The notes under the pieces were generated by a model that did not search any database, was not told where the DNA came from, and saw nothing but the letters and a program-made list of their open reading frames with translations. DNA of 64,000 nucleotides from Mucilaginibacter rubeus (GTDB taxonomy: Bacteria > Bacteroidota > Bacteroidia > Sphingobacteriales > Sphingobacteriaceae): NCBI RefSeq assembly GCF_014643835.1, contig NZ_BMKD01000002.1:124001-188000 (forward strand), read 5' to 3'. Below, in pieces: positions 9,461-17,272 of this stretch. The position numbers were made by a program, and so were the translations under genes. Numbering within the stretch: the first letter of the stretch is position 1; the number at the start of each line of letters is the position of its first letter.

Positions 9461-10195
9461 TCACCCCGCTTTCCGTTTAAATGGTTTAGCTGTTTGCTCT
9501 TTTTCCACCTGTTTGAATTTACCTTCTGCCCATTCTATGATCCAGGTACCCGGATGCCCGTTACGGACACGTAATAGTTCTACCTCCCAGCGCGGAAAAC
9601 CAAGACCAGGCAAACCGTCTACCGGCTCGCTCGGCAAAGGTTTCACCTGCCACCGGGCAGCGCAAGCTGTTGAACCGACCTTTTTAACGGCATTACGCAG
9701 CACAAACCCGGTAACATGACTTTGCTCAACAACCAGCTGAAGTCTGCGCGATTGTTTAAAATCCAATTCCCGCGCTTCTGCCACAACCGCGGCAAGCCCT
9801 GCGCATTTCAGCGCTTCTTCCATTACCCATAAAGCTTCCTGGTCTTTGGTCACCCGGATAAAGATCAAACGGCTGGGTTCTATACCAAAGCCGCTTAATG
9901 CCGGTGGGAAGATGTTTCCGGTGAGGCTGATCCATAAGCAGGCCCCGCCATTTTGCATAAACACGGAGAGCAGGCCGCTAATCAATCCGCTGGAAGCAGT
10001 AGCCTGTTCGGTGGTACTGCAAACCAGTTCATGCACTGCACCTAAAGGAAAAACGCCGTTGGGGAAAGCCGTTTCCACTGCCCCCAAGCCTACCAATCCC
10101 TGCGTACCTGCAGGCGGCGGCCTATAGCCCTCCCATTGCAAAATATTCTTTTGCAGACTGTTAATCAGCGCTTTTCGGTCGTGTGCCGTTTCCAT
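9461..10195 (-). CDS. imuA: ImuA, RecA-like mutasome protein
   Basis: First gene of the mutasome operon; a 244-residue RecA/SulA-like protein. It has the ImuA layout: a basic N-terminal helix (DRKALINSLQKNILQWEG), then the FPLGAVHELVCSTTEQATAS stretch in place of a full Walker A motif, LIFIRVTKDQEALWVMEEAL near residue 115, and a short C-terminal domain ending in a lysine-rich tail. The ATG at 10195 is preferred over a TTG at 10222, because the latter would lie inside the predicted operator/promoter. In other bacteria ImuA recruits or regulates the mutasome; the exact role in this phylum is not known to me. Promoter and operator are described separately. Confidence 0.88.
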   Translation of the reverse strand: METAHDRKALINSLQKNILQWEGYRPPPAGTQGLVGLGAVETAFPNGVFPLGAVHELVCSTTEQATASSGLISGLLSVFMQNGGACLWISLTGNIFPPALSGFGIEPSRLIFIRVTKDQEALWVMEEALKCAGLAAVVAEARELDFKQSRRLQLVVEQSHVTGFVLRNAVKKVGSTACAARWQVKPLPSEPVDGLPGLGFPRWEVELLRVRNGHPGTWIIEWAEGKFKQVEKEQTAKPFKRKAG

Positions 10196-10199
10196 CGTG

Positions 10200-10227
10200 T
10201 TTGTACCAAATAGGGAGTACAAATTTA
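10200..10227 (-). promoter_or_regulatory. Putative SOS-type operator overlapping the imuA promoter
   Basis: A perfect inverted repeat, TTTGTAC (10200-10206), ten bases, GTACAAA (10217-10223), sits just upstream of the imuA ATG. On the minus strand TAAATTTG (10227-10220) is an 8/8 match to the Bacteroidota -7 consensus TAnnTTTG and shares four bases with one arm of the repeat. A repressor bound here would block the promoter. The predicted transcript would start about 15-20 bases before the ATG. The identity of the binding protein (LexA-like?) is inference; no clear -33 TTG is visible. Confidence 0.65.
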
Positions 10228-10252
10228 ATGCTAAAAATATTAGTATTTTATA

Positions 10253-10260
10253 TATCTTTG
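10253..10260 (+). promoter_or_regulatory. -7 promoter box for the small gene and alkB
   Basis: TATCTTTG matches the Bacteroidota -7 consensus TAnnTTTG in all fixed positions and lies 15 bases before the ATG at 10275. The leader would be only a few bases long. No good -33 TTG is seen. It is divergent from imuA, with the operator palindrome about 30 bases upstream. Confidence 0.5.
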
Positions 10261-10274
10261 AGAAAAAATTTCAA

Positions 10275-10556
10275 ATGCAGGAATTGTTGGTCAAAACGTA
10301 TTTAAAAAGCGAGGCTAAAGCCTGGCTTAAATACCGCGATGGTTCACGTGAAGTGGTGAAAATTGTACCGGATACAGCGCAAAAGCACGCTGTACAATGC
10401 TATGAGATCTATACGGCTTATGATCAGCCACCCGTTTACATGGGCCGTATTTTATTTGACGCGAAGGGCTATTGGATATACGACGGCGATGTACTGCAAC
10501 CAGAAGAACAGGAACAATTGGCCCATTTTATCACAACTTATGTGGAAAGGATTTAG
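10275..10556 (+). CDS. Hypothetical 93-residue protein preceding alkB
   Basis: A small soluble protein beginning MQELLVKTYLKSEAKAWLKY, with alternating beta-strand-like segments (REVVKIVPD, YMGRILFDAKGYWIYDGDVL) and an acidic, glutamine-rich C-terminal helix. I do not recognise a family. The ATG at 10275 fits the -7 box at 10253-10260; an upstream GTG at 10197 would lie inside the operator. Its stop codon is two bases before the alkB ATG, so the two genes are very likely co-transcribed and possibly translationally coupled. Its position between the mutasome operon and alkB suggests a link to the DNA-damage response; that is inference from context only. Confidence 0.75.
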   Translation: MQELLVKTYLKSEAKAWLKYRDGSREVVKIVPDTAQKHAVQCYEIYTAYDQPPVYMGRILFDAKGYWIYDGDVLQPEEQEQLAHFITTYVERI

Positions 10557-10558
10557 TG

Positions 10559-11146
10559 ATGGAACAATTGACATTATTTGCCGAAACCGGGCAAAGTAAA
10601 GGATTGCCTAAGGATTTGCTGGAATACCAGCCCGGTTTAATTGATCCGGCAACGGGTGACTGGCTGTTAGAAAAACTGATCAGGGAAACACCCTGGAAAC
10701 AAACAACACAAAAACTTTGGGATAAGGAATACCTGACACCGAGGCTCACCTGCTGGTATGGAGACACAGACCGGATCGCAGGAACACTCCCCTGGACACC
10801 GGAACTGCAAACTATCCGGGGCATGGTAGAACCTTTAGCGGGTATTACCTTCAACAGCGTATTACTGAACTACTATCGTGATGGAAATGATTCCGTAACC
10901 TGGCATAGTGACAAAGAAAGCATTATGGGCAGTCAGCCAATTATTGTTTCGGTAAGCCTGGGGCAGGTGCGCAGTTTTGACATCCGCAATAAAGTTAATC
11001 ACAAAGAACATTACTCCGTCAGGCTCGGGCATGGTTCATTCCTGCTGATGAAATCAGGATTGCAGGAGTATTGGGAACACCGGATTGCCAAGTCTAACAA
11101 ATTAATGAAAGCGAGGGTAAACCTCACCTTTCGTTTGGTGATTTAG
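10559..11146 (+). CDS. alkB: AlkB-type alkylated-DNA repair dioxygenase
   Basis: A 195-residue Fe(II)/2-oxoglutarate dioxygenase predicted to remove methyl groups from alkylated bases oxidatively. The iron ligands are visible as the HxD pair in VTWHSDKE (H116, D118) and the distal histidine in YWEHRIAK (H174). The 2-oxoglutarate-binding arginine is in ARVNLTFR (R192). LLNYYRDGNDSV just before the HxD motif is typical of AlkB/ALKBH2-like proteins. The start at 10559 is two bases after the stop of the preceding small gene; a longer in-frame reading from 10472 would overlap that gene and lacks homology-like sequence. The context with imuA-imuB-dnaE2 supports a role in DNA damage. Confidence 0.93.
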   Translation: MEQLTLFAETGQSKGLPKDLLEYQPGLIDPATGDWLLEKLIRETPWKQTTQKLWDKEYLTPRLTCWYGDTDRIAGTLPWTPELQTIRGMVEPLAGITFNSVLLNYYRDGNDSVTWHSDKESIMGSQPIIVSVSLGQVRSFDIRNKVNHKEHYSVRLGHGSFLLMKSGLQEYWEHRIAKSNKLMKARVNLTFRLVI

Positions 11147-11425
11147 CCCGTTGATATTTGCTCAAACTCATATTTATTCTTTACGAAAAAGTGCAGATAG
11201 CGGCTTTTCACCCGTGAGGATCTCAGTTCCTTATAAACACTTTCAGGAACGTTCTTATACAGGCAGGCTTCAATTTGACGATTATAGCGGTCATCTTTCT
11301 TTCCAAATATCCTGTAATTTTCACCCCCTATCAGATGATCAATTAATTATAGAACCGCATTTGAGCAGTTTGATATCTTCACATATCTTCATCGCAACGG
11401 CAAATAAGATTCATATCTTTAGCCA

Positions 11426-12004
11426 ATGAGCCACGATGCTTTCTTCCAAAAAATAAAAACGTACGCTGAACTCTCACCGCAGGCCGAAGCGGCATGGACG
11501 GCTTTGCTCCGCGAAAATACTTACAACAAGGGCGATTATTTTGTTACCGAGGGCCAGGTACCTAAAAAGGTGGCTTTTGTTGTAAATGGATTAATGTATC
11601 AATACTACGCTGCCGAAAACGGCGATATGGTGGTTAAATATTTCTTCCCCGAAAACCGGATTGCCGGTTCCATGACAGCAACGCTCACACAGTCGGCGGG
11701 TAATTTTACCATAAAAGCCCTTGAGGATACAGATGTGCTCGAATACAATTTTATGGAATTTAAGAAACTCGTTACCATTTATCCCGATATTGCCGCTTTT
11801 TATATCCGCTACATGGAACAGCATTGGATAATTGAAAAGGAACCTTATGAAGTGTCGCTGCGATATGAATCGGCTAAAACCAATTACGATAATTTCCTCC
11901 GCAAATATCCTGGTTTAGTGAAAAGGCTAAAGAAACAGCACATTGCCGCCTATCTCGGCATTACCCCAACGCAGCTAAGCCGCATATTTTTTGCGAATAA
12001 GTGA
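11426..12004 (+). CDS. Crp/Fnr-family transcriptional regulator
   Basis: A 192-residue regulator. The N-terminal cyclic-nucleotide-binding-type beta-barrel spans about residues 25-115 (NKGDYFVTEGQVPKKVAFVV, then LMYQYYAAENGDMVVKYFF). A long helix follows (about 115-140), then a C-terminal winged helix with KKQHIAAYLGITPTQLSRIF as the recognition helix (about 168-188). The cAMP-contacting Arg-Ser signature of true CRP is not visible and there are no Fnr cysteines, so the ligand is unknown. This matches the many short Crp/Fnr proteins of Bacteroidota. TATCTTTA at 11414-11421 is close to a -7 box but sits almost on the ATG. It is followed by a VOC gene on the same strand, which it may control. 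Confidence 0.88.
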   Translation: MSHDAFFQKIKTYAELSPQAEAAWTALLRENTYNKGDYFVTEGQVPKKVAFVVNGLMYQYYAAENGDMVVKYFFPENRIAGSMTATLTQSAGNFTIKALEDTDVLEYNFMEFKKLVTIYPDIAAFYIRYMEQHWIIEKEPYEVSLRYESAKTNYDNFLRKYPGLVKRLKKQHIAAYLGITPTQLSRIFFANK

Positions 12005-12096
12005 AGATTTTTCGCTTTTCTCAACATATGTAAATTTAAAAAAAAAACGGTTGCCGCAACTTTGTGCCATCAATAACAATTAAAAAATTTAAAATC

Positions 12097-12501
12097 ATGG
12101 CAACAAAAATTTTCATCAACCTGCCTGTTAAAGACCTGGAGCGGTCAAAGGCATTTTTCAGCGGTCTTGGCTACAGCTTTAATCCACAATTTACCGACGA
12201 CAAGGCGGCCTGCATGGTGGTAAGCGAGCATATTTATGTAATGATGCTTGTAGAAAGCTATTTTAAAACCTTCACCAAAAAAGAAGTAAACGACGCACAC
12301 CTGGCAACTGAAGTATTGCTGGCGCTTGATGCAGCCTCGCGCGAGGAAGTGCAGCAAACCATAACAAAAGCAACCGGGCTTGGAGGCTCCATTTATGCCG
12401 AACCTCAAGATTACGGATGGATGTACCAGCATAGCTTTGCAGATCCGGATGGGCACCAATGGGAAATTGTTTACATGGACGCAGCGAATATGCCGAATTG
12501 A
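12097..12501 (+). CDS. VOC-superfamily (glyoxalase/bleomycin-resistance fold) protein
   Basis: A 134-residue single-domain protein of the vicinal-oxygen-chelate superfamily. It opens with the typical ATKIFINLPVKDLERSKAFF and closes with SFADPDGHQWEIVYMD, where the terminal glutamate of the family's metal site would be. PhnB/glyoxalase-like proteins of this size are usually metal-binding or substrate-sequestering, and the specific activity cannot be predicted. The ATG at 12097 is chosen because homology begins there; the GTG 33 bases upstream adds a basic stretch without domain sequence. CAACTTTG at 12057-12064 is a 7/8 match to the -7 box, so it may have its own promoter downstream of the Crp/Fnr gene. 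Confidence 0.88.
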   Translation: MATKIFINLPVKDLERSKAFFSGLGYSFNPQFTDDKAACMVVSEHIYVMMLVESYFKTFTKKEVNDAHLATEVLLALDAASREEVQQTITKATGLGGSIYAEPQDYGWMYQHSFADPDGHQWEIVYMDAANMPN

Positions 12502-12513
12502 GATTGAGGCCTG

Positions 12514-12553
12514 ATCCTCTCTGTGGCTAATTTTACCATAGAGGGGATTTTTT
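12514..12553 (+). terminator. Terminator after the VOC gene
   Basis: ATCCTCTCTGTGG (12514-12526) pairs with CCATAGAGGGGAT (12536-12548), a 13-bp stem with two G-T pairs, followed directly by a run of T. It lies 13 bases after the VOC stop codon and separates it from the convergent response-regulator gene. Confidence 0.8.
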
Positions 12554-12589
12554 GAATTTAGCTTAAAATAAGTTTATAACCAAAATGCT

Positions 12590-13288
12590 TTATGATAACC
12601 GCAATACTTTAAATACCAGCTCCCTATAACTGTTCCCTATCGGAACTTCCGTAGTGCCGAATTCTATTACATTACCTTTAATACTGGTGATCTTGTCCAG
12701 ATTAATGATATAGGAACGATGTACCCGTATAAATCGTTTAGCCGGCAATCTTTCTTCCAGGATTTTCAGATGCATACCTGCAAGTAGCCGTTTACCGCCA
12801 CACAAATAAACAGAGCAAAAGTCACGTTCTGCCTGCACATAACTGATTTCATCAAAATTCACTTTTACCAGGCGGGTATCCTGCCTGAGAAAGATATACG
12901 GCGGCGGATCCAATTCTGGTTGATGCGAGACCAACCGCTCCTGCGCCCGCCGCACGGCCTGGTTAAACCGTTCAAAAGTGATCGGCTTCATCAGATAGTC
13001 CACAGAATTCAGTTCAAAACCCTCGACAGCATAACTGGAATAAGCAGTGGTAAAAATAACCAGCGGCGGATTAGGTAATGAACGAAAAAACTCTATTCCG
13101 GTAATTACGGGCATTTTGATGTCCAGGAAAATCAGATCGACAACATGTTCATAAAGCGCCTCGTAAGCCTCATTCGCATTGCGGCAGCTTTTTATCAAAG
13201 CAATTTCCGACAGGCGCTCGATATACGTTTCCAATATACTTCTTGCAATGGGTTCATCTTCAACGATGAGGCAACTCAGTTTTTTCAT
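12590..13288 (-). CDS. LytTR-family response regulator
   Basis: A 232-residue two-component regulator. The receiver domain occupies residues 1-125, with acidic pocket residues in IVEDEP (E10, D11), the phospho-acceptor D56 in LIFLDIKMP, the conserved Thr in FTTAYS and the Lys in YLMKP. The LytTR DNA-binding domain (about 140-232) shows ISYVQAERDFCSVYL and RFIRVHRSYIINLDKI, both typical. It overlaps the upstream kinase gene by four bases (ATGA), so the pair is translationally coupled. Target genes are unknown; the two CPBP protease genes further upstream are on the same strand. Confidence 0.95.
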   Translation of the reverse strand: MKKLSCLIVEDEPIARSILETYIERLSEIALIKSCRNANEAYEALYEHVVDLIFLDIKMPVITGIEFFRSLPNPPLVIFTTAYSSYAVEGFELNSVDYLMKPITFERFNQAVRRAQERLVSHQPELDPPPYIFLRQDTRLVKVNFDEISYVQAERDFCSVYLCGGKRLLAGMHLKILEERLPAKRFIRVHRSYIINLDKITSIKGNVIEFGTTEVPIGNSYRELVFKVLRLS

Positions 13289-14388
13289 GTCAGCTCAATA
13301 GATAAGATGGCGTTATAAACGCCGTCAGCAAAATTATCTTCGTACCAATACTTGCCGGGGTAATACATTTCTAAACGTTTTTTAAGGTTGCCCAGCCCTA
13401 TACCTCCGTTTTGCTGCATCCGTTCCCGATGGTCCACAACATTGTCAGATGTAAAACGCAAACGACCGTCAGTGACATCCAGAAAGAAATGAATACGAGC
13501 TCCCGGTTCATCAGGAGAAAACTTGAACGCGTTTTCAACCAGCGGCATGAGTAAAAGCGGCGGTATTTCATATGTCTTGGAATCCACAGCAATATCCACT
13601 ATGACCCCGGTGTCATTCAGGCGTACTTTTTCCAGTTCTATGTAATTTTGTATCAGCTTGATCTCGCTTTGCAAAGGCATAAATGCTTCATTGGATTCAT
13701 AAAGCATATAGCGCAGCATCTCAGACAAGCGAGCGACCAACCCGGCAGACCGTTCCTGGTTACCTTGCAGTATCAAGCCGTAAATGTTATTCATCGAATT
13801 GAATAAAAAGTGGGGATTGAGCTGCGCTTTAAGAAAGTTAAATTCCAGCTCCAGGTTGTCTTTTGCAAGCTGTAAAGCTTTTAGTTGCGATCGCCAGGCG
13901 TTAACCGCCAGCTTCAGGCATAACGGAATACTCAGTGTCAGCAAAAGGCCAAATGGGGTGCCCAGGCTAAGCAGGCGCTTCAGTACAATGTTAATGAGAC
14001 CGGATTGTACCAGGACAAAATATTGCGGCTGATCTTTCTGCAAACTGAGCAAGCAGCCGGAACAGGTCCTGAGCAAAGCCTGCTCTGCTACCGCCTCGAT
14101 CAATGTGTATCCGCATAACAAACCTAAAAATGAGAAAGTAAAATGAAAATATTGCTTACGTTGCAACAGCTTCCATAGCGGACCTGTCATCAGATAAAAT
14201 ACAGCCGCGATAAGCAAGGTACTGCTTAGGTTCAGCAGGAAAACAATACTAAAAGATAAGCCGCTATAAACGTTGAAGGTAATCAGCGTGAGGTATAGCC
14301 TAACTATAAGCAGTACAAGCCAGAATAAAAGGTGCACCATTTTGCGGTACCCGGGCCGGGAGGTGTATAGAGCAAAGCTTTGAAACAT
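13285..14388 (-). CDS. LytS-type sensor histidine kinase
   Basis: A 367-residue membrane kinase. Four or so hydrophobic segments (about residues 18-165) form the sensor. The His_kinase region then begins with KAQLNPHFLFNSMNNIYGLI, where H193 is the phosphorylation site, and an ATPase domain follows with LLLMPLVENAFKFS (N-box) and GGIGLGNLKKRLEMYY (G-box). This is the usual architecture of the Bacteroidota LytS/YehU group. A pair of cysteines (RTCSGC, about residues 108-112) in a predicted extracytoplasmic or membrane-edge loop may matter for sensing; that is speculation. It is coupled to the LytTR regulator by an ATGA overlap. Confidence 0.93.
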   Translation of the reverse strand: MFQSFALYTSRPGYRKMVHLLFWLVLLIVRLYLTLITFNVYSGLSFSIVFLLNLSSTLLIAAVFYLMTGPLWKLLQRKQYFHFTFSFLGLLCGYTLIEAVAEQALLRTCSGCLLSLQKDQPQYFVLVQSGLINIVLKRLLSLGTPFGLLLTLSIPLCLKLAVNAWRSQLKALQLAKDNLELEFNFLKAQLNPHFLFNSMNNIYGLILQGNQERSAGLVARLSEMLRYMLYESNEAFMPLQSEIKLIQNYIELEKVRLNDTGVIVDIAVDSKTYEIPPLLLMPLVENAFKFSPDEPGARIHFFLDVTDGRLRFTSDNVVDHRERMQQNGGIGLGNLKKRLEMYYPGKYWYEDNFADGVYNAILSIELT

Positions 14389-14496
14389 TGTTATTTAAAG
14401 TTGGCTTATCTTTGTCAATTACACAACATAAATCAACAGAGCGGTGTTTTTAGTCAACGAGCAGGGTTGCGGGGCAACAAAAGATCAATTATGCTA

Positions 14497-15267
14497 TCAT
14501 GATTGAACCGATCGTTTGTAATAATAAGCGATGGCCAAACCGGCAAATAACGCGGCACCGACAAAAACGGACAAGCCTATAACTTCAGATAACGCTTCCC
14601 TGCCCGCCGTGATCCTTTGGGTAAAGATGCCAGCATCACCTTTGCCTCCCCAGCACCACTGTCCCATATTCCACGCTGTATGCAGGCCAAGCGGAAGTCC
14701 AATTCCTTTACTTTTAAGAGCCGCATAGCCAAATAGCAAGGCCCCGGTTCCTGAACCGATCAACGCCATCCACCAGTTCATTCCTCCCCAGATGTGCTCA
14801 AAAACAAACAAGGCGGCAATAAACAATTGCGCTGAGCCTGCTCCAAAGCGGTCGGCAAGACTACGTAAAGCATAAGACCTGAACACAAGTTCTTCGCGGC
14901 AGGAGATCAACGTAAAAAGCAGCATATGCAGACCGATAACATGCGGATCAAAGGCGTTAAATTGAAGCTTCACGTAACCCATAATCATCAGTATGCCCGG
15001 TTGCAGGCATGACATCAGCAGCCCGGCGAGAAATCCGGTAATTATACGGCCCGGGCTTCCTTTGTCAGGAATAGTACCTGCTTCGGTTAGCGGTATGGCC
15101 CGCAGCCTGCAAAATATGATCACCAATAAAAAGGTAAAAAGCGCGGCGGTTGCCATTGCGATATGCGAGGCATATTTCTCTCCAAAACCTTTAGCCCAAA
15201 GATCGGATAAGATAAATACGCATACTGTCAAAACGTAGAACAGTAAAGTTTGCAAGATAACCTTCAT
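14497..15267 (-). CDS. CPBP-family intramembrane metalloprotease
   Basis: A 256-residue polytopic membrane protein of the CAAX-protease/bacteriocin-processing family. All three motifs are present: EELVFR (E125, E126, R130), FVFEH (F154, H158) and HTAWN (H196, N200). About seven or eight hydrophobic segments are visible. Members cleave or mature peptides within the membrane, or give immunity to bacteriocins; the substrate here is unknown. The gene starts four bases downstream of a second CPBP gene, forming a two-gene unit just upstream of the LytS/LytTR pair. Confidence 0.88.
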   Translation of the reverse strand: MKVILQTLLFYVLTVCVFILSDLWAKGFGEKYASHIAMATAALFTFLLVIIFCRLRAIPLTEAGTIPDKGSPGRIITGFLAGLLMSCLQPGILMIMGYVKLQFNAFDPHVIGLHMLLFTLISCREELVFRSYALRSLADRFGAGSAQLFIAALFVFEHIWGGMNWWMALIGSGTGALLFGYAALKSKGIGLPLGLHTAWNMGQWCWGGKGDAGIFTQRITAGREALSEVIGLSVFVGAALFAGLAIAYYYKRSVQS

Positions 15268-15271
15268 GGTG

Positions 15272-16090
15272 CTAAATGGATTGAGGAGATGAAGTTAAGG
15301 GTACCGTGCTTATCCTCATTCTTTGTTTAAGTAACCACAAGACTGCCATTGTACATAAGACAACACCCAAATATGGGCCGATTATGTATAGCGAACTATA
15401 ATGTTTAGGATCACCATCCACCGTGATAATCGTCCTCCCTGCAGCGCCTGCTGTTCGGGGGATCAACGCCTGAGCATAGTTCCATCCCACGTGCAAACCT
15501 ATTGGCAGCGCTAAGTTGCGGGTATATAGATAAGCCATCCCGAACAAAACCGATCCCAACCCTGTCGTCAACATAGCCATCAAAATAGTTTGCATGTCCA
15601 TTGTACTGTTTACATGCATCAAACCAAAAGGTATCGCAATGATGAGCTGTGCTTTCCAGGCTCCATAGTGACTGTTCAGCGTCTGGAAAGGATATCCGCG
15701 AAAAGCAAATTCCTGCACAAACACCGACCACAGGTTTGCCAGAAAGCACATCAGCAGGAACATGATGTCAGGCGACGAGTTGAAATGCCATTTGTCGCCG
15801 GTGAGATAAACGGTTATCATCGCCGTGACGATTAACATTAAAATGCCGCCCACGGTTCCGCATAGTAACTGAAGCCAATTACTGCTACACACCGGAATAA
15901 AATTTAGCGTCTTTAGTGTTTTCCCTTCTGCCCATAGCAACAGCCAGCTTATTAGCAATGAGACGGCCATATAAAAGGACAGATCATTTAACGCGGGAAC
16001 AGCGTCTGCGACGAACCTGGCGGCGGTAAGCAAAACAAAATAAAGAAATACTTTTAGCCATGCCGGGAGATTACAAATGATGGTTTTCAT
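15272..16090 (-). CDS. CPBP-family membrane protein with substituted first catalytic Glu
   Basis: A 272-residue polytopic protein paralogous to the next gene. The family motifs read QEFAFRG (Q126, E127, R131), FGLMH (F155, H159) and HVGWN. The first glutamate of the usual EExxxR pair is a glutamine, encoded by a clear CAG codon, which in characterised Rce1-type enzymes would remove a key catalytic residue. It may therefore be inactive, altered, or an immunity/chaperone-like partner of its neighbour. The ATG at 16090 is preferred over a TTG at 16105. The four-base gap to the downstream CPBP gene points to co-expression. Confidence 0.85.
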   Translation of the reverse strand: MKTIICNLPAWLKVFLYFVLLTAARFVADAVPALNDLSFYMAVSLLISWLLLWAEGKTLKTLNFIPVCSSNWLQLLCGTVGGILMLIVTAMITVYLTGDKWHFNSSPDIMFLLMCFLANLWSVFVQEFAFRGYPFQTLNSHYGAWKAQLIIAIPFGLMHVNSTMDMQTILMAMLTTGLGSVLFGMAYLYTRNLALPIGLHVGWNYAQALIPRTAGAAGRTIITVDGDPKHYSSLYIIGPYLGVVLCTMAVLWLLKQRMRISTVPLTSSPQSI

Positions 16091-16105
16091 GTTTTTTTTA
16101 GGCAA

Positions 16106-16432
16106 ATAGCATGAAAAGTCACCTGTAAGGAAAAAATATCGACCAAGTAGTTCTTTTTTTCGGCAAATGCTACATTCCTGGCAATGAACGACACCTGGAT
16201 TTTTTTCTAAATTGATTTACCGGCTAGTGATACAATTAGTAAAAGCAACTTAGCATAAGTGCTGATAATTGTCGGATAAGTTATGCTATTACACTTTATG
16301 ACCGAATACCTAAGGAATAAGCCCGGATACTATACTTCCGGGCCTTATTCCTTAAAAACTGTTGACCGGGCGAATGAACTTACGTAACATCAGATCGAAC
16401 ATTCCATGGATCGTTCTTACAAACAACCAATT
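16106..16432. other. Intergenic gap with one strong terminator
   Basis: No gene is seen. The left part should carry the promoter of the CPBP pair, but no perfect TAnnTTTG box was found. The right part holds a long hairpin, listed separately, about 80 bases beyond the last gene of the SusC/SusD operon. Confidence 0.6.
16311..16354 (-). terminator. Long hairpin ending the SusC/SusD operon
   Basis: TAAGGAATAAGCCCGG (16311-16326) pairs with CCGGGCCTTATTCCTTA (16338-16354), a 16-bp stem with a single bulged base and an 11-base loop. There is no long T-run, but the stem is by far the strongest in the area and lies just past the last operon gene. Confidence 0.7.
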
Positions 16433-17260
16433 TTACGGCTGCTTTTTATTAACCGTCCACTCAGCCATCTGGAAGTCACGACTGCCATTATTAGTCTTAA
16501 TGCTTATCCTATAAAACTTATAAGCCACATTGTTATTAAAGTGATATAGGATGCGCTGAAAGCGGTTGGCAAAAACTTCGTTGTTCTTGCTGTGCAGGTT
16601 TATCCAGCGTATACCGTCCTCAGAACCCTGGAGGATCCATCCTTTCGGGTCACGGGTGGGCGAATCATTTGCAGATGTCATGGTATAGGCTCCTGCAACG
16701 GCAGGTGTTTTAAGCTCATATTTCATCACCAGGTCGCCGGAGAACCCCGATTGGAAAAACTTGGTATTCGGATCACCGTCAACCACTTTTAGTGACCCCT
16801 CGTTTGCATTTGGGCCGCCCCCATTGTCGCGTGATACAGTCAATGTACCGCCTATGGTAGCAAAGTAACTTTCACCAACCTTGGTGCGGTCAAAATTAGG
16901 GTCGGCAACGTTCAATATTATTTCCCGCGCAGCTGAATATCCCTGTGAATTTCTGGCCGTTAATGTTACGTGATATAAGCCATCAAAGGCATACCTATGC
17001 TTCGGTGCTTTTTCTGCCGACGTGCTATCGTCGCCGAATTGCCACAGGATATCTTTATAATTGATGGATGTACTGGTGAACTGATAGCTTAAAAAATCAA
17101 CGCTATCTGTTCGTGCCACTGTGAAACCTGCGATGGGTCTGGGCTCATCCGGTTCGGGTTGGGGCGCAGGCTTATCTTTTTTACACCCGGCAAACAACAG
17201 GGCTACTGTTGAAAATACCGAGATAATATGCAATATTTTTTTCATGTCCTTAATTTTCAT
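16433..17260 (-). CDS. PKD plus discoidin-like (F5/8 type C) lipoprotein
   Basis: Last gene of the eleven-gene operon; a 275-residue predicted surface lipoprotein. The lipobox LFAGC gives C26, followed by KKDK. A PKD domain (about 42-118) is shown by ILWQFGDDSTSAEKAPKHRY and GLYHVTLTARN. A C-terminal discoidin-like sandwich (about 130-272) contains GGTLTVSRDNGGGPNANEGS, VVDGDPNTKFF, GWILQGSEDGIRWINL and YRISIK. The latter module is clearly paralogous to the C-terminus of the fasciclin protein at 28711-29820. Such domains bind carbohydrate or protein, and no enzyme motif is present. A start at 17245 (MKKILHI) is also possible. It probably acts in ligand capture at the cell surface. Confidence 0.87.
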   Translation of the reverse strand: MKIKDMKKILHIISVFSTVALLFAGCKKDKPAPQPEPDEPRPIAGFTVARTDSVDFLSYQFTSTSINYKDILWQFGDDSTSAEKAPKHRYAFDGLYHVTLTARNSQGYSAAREIILNVADPNFDRTKVGESYFATIGGTLTVSRDNGGGPNANEGSLKVVDGDPNTKFFQSGFSGDLVMKYELKTPAVAGAYTMTSANDSPTRDPKGWILQGSEDGIRWINLHSKNNEVFANRFQRILYHFNNNVAYKFYRISIKTNNGSRDFQMAEWTVNKKQP

Positions 17261-17272
17261 TGATCAATTGGC

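Noticed and set aside
11151-11429. Open frame of 92 codons between alkB and the Crp/Fnr gene
   Set aside because: It has no domain-like sequence, uses an irregular codon mix and runs into the start of the regulator gene. I treat the gap as non-coding.
14407-14414. TATCTTTG, a perfect -7 box on the plus strand upstream of the LytS-type gene
   Set aside because: It points away from the kinase gene and no plus-strand gene follows, so it is not listed as a promoter. A short antisense or small RNA cannot be excluded.
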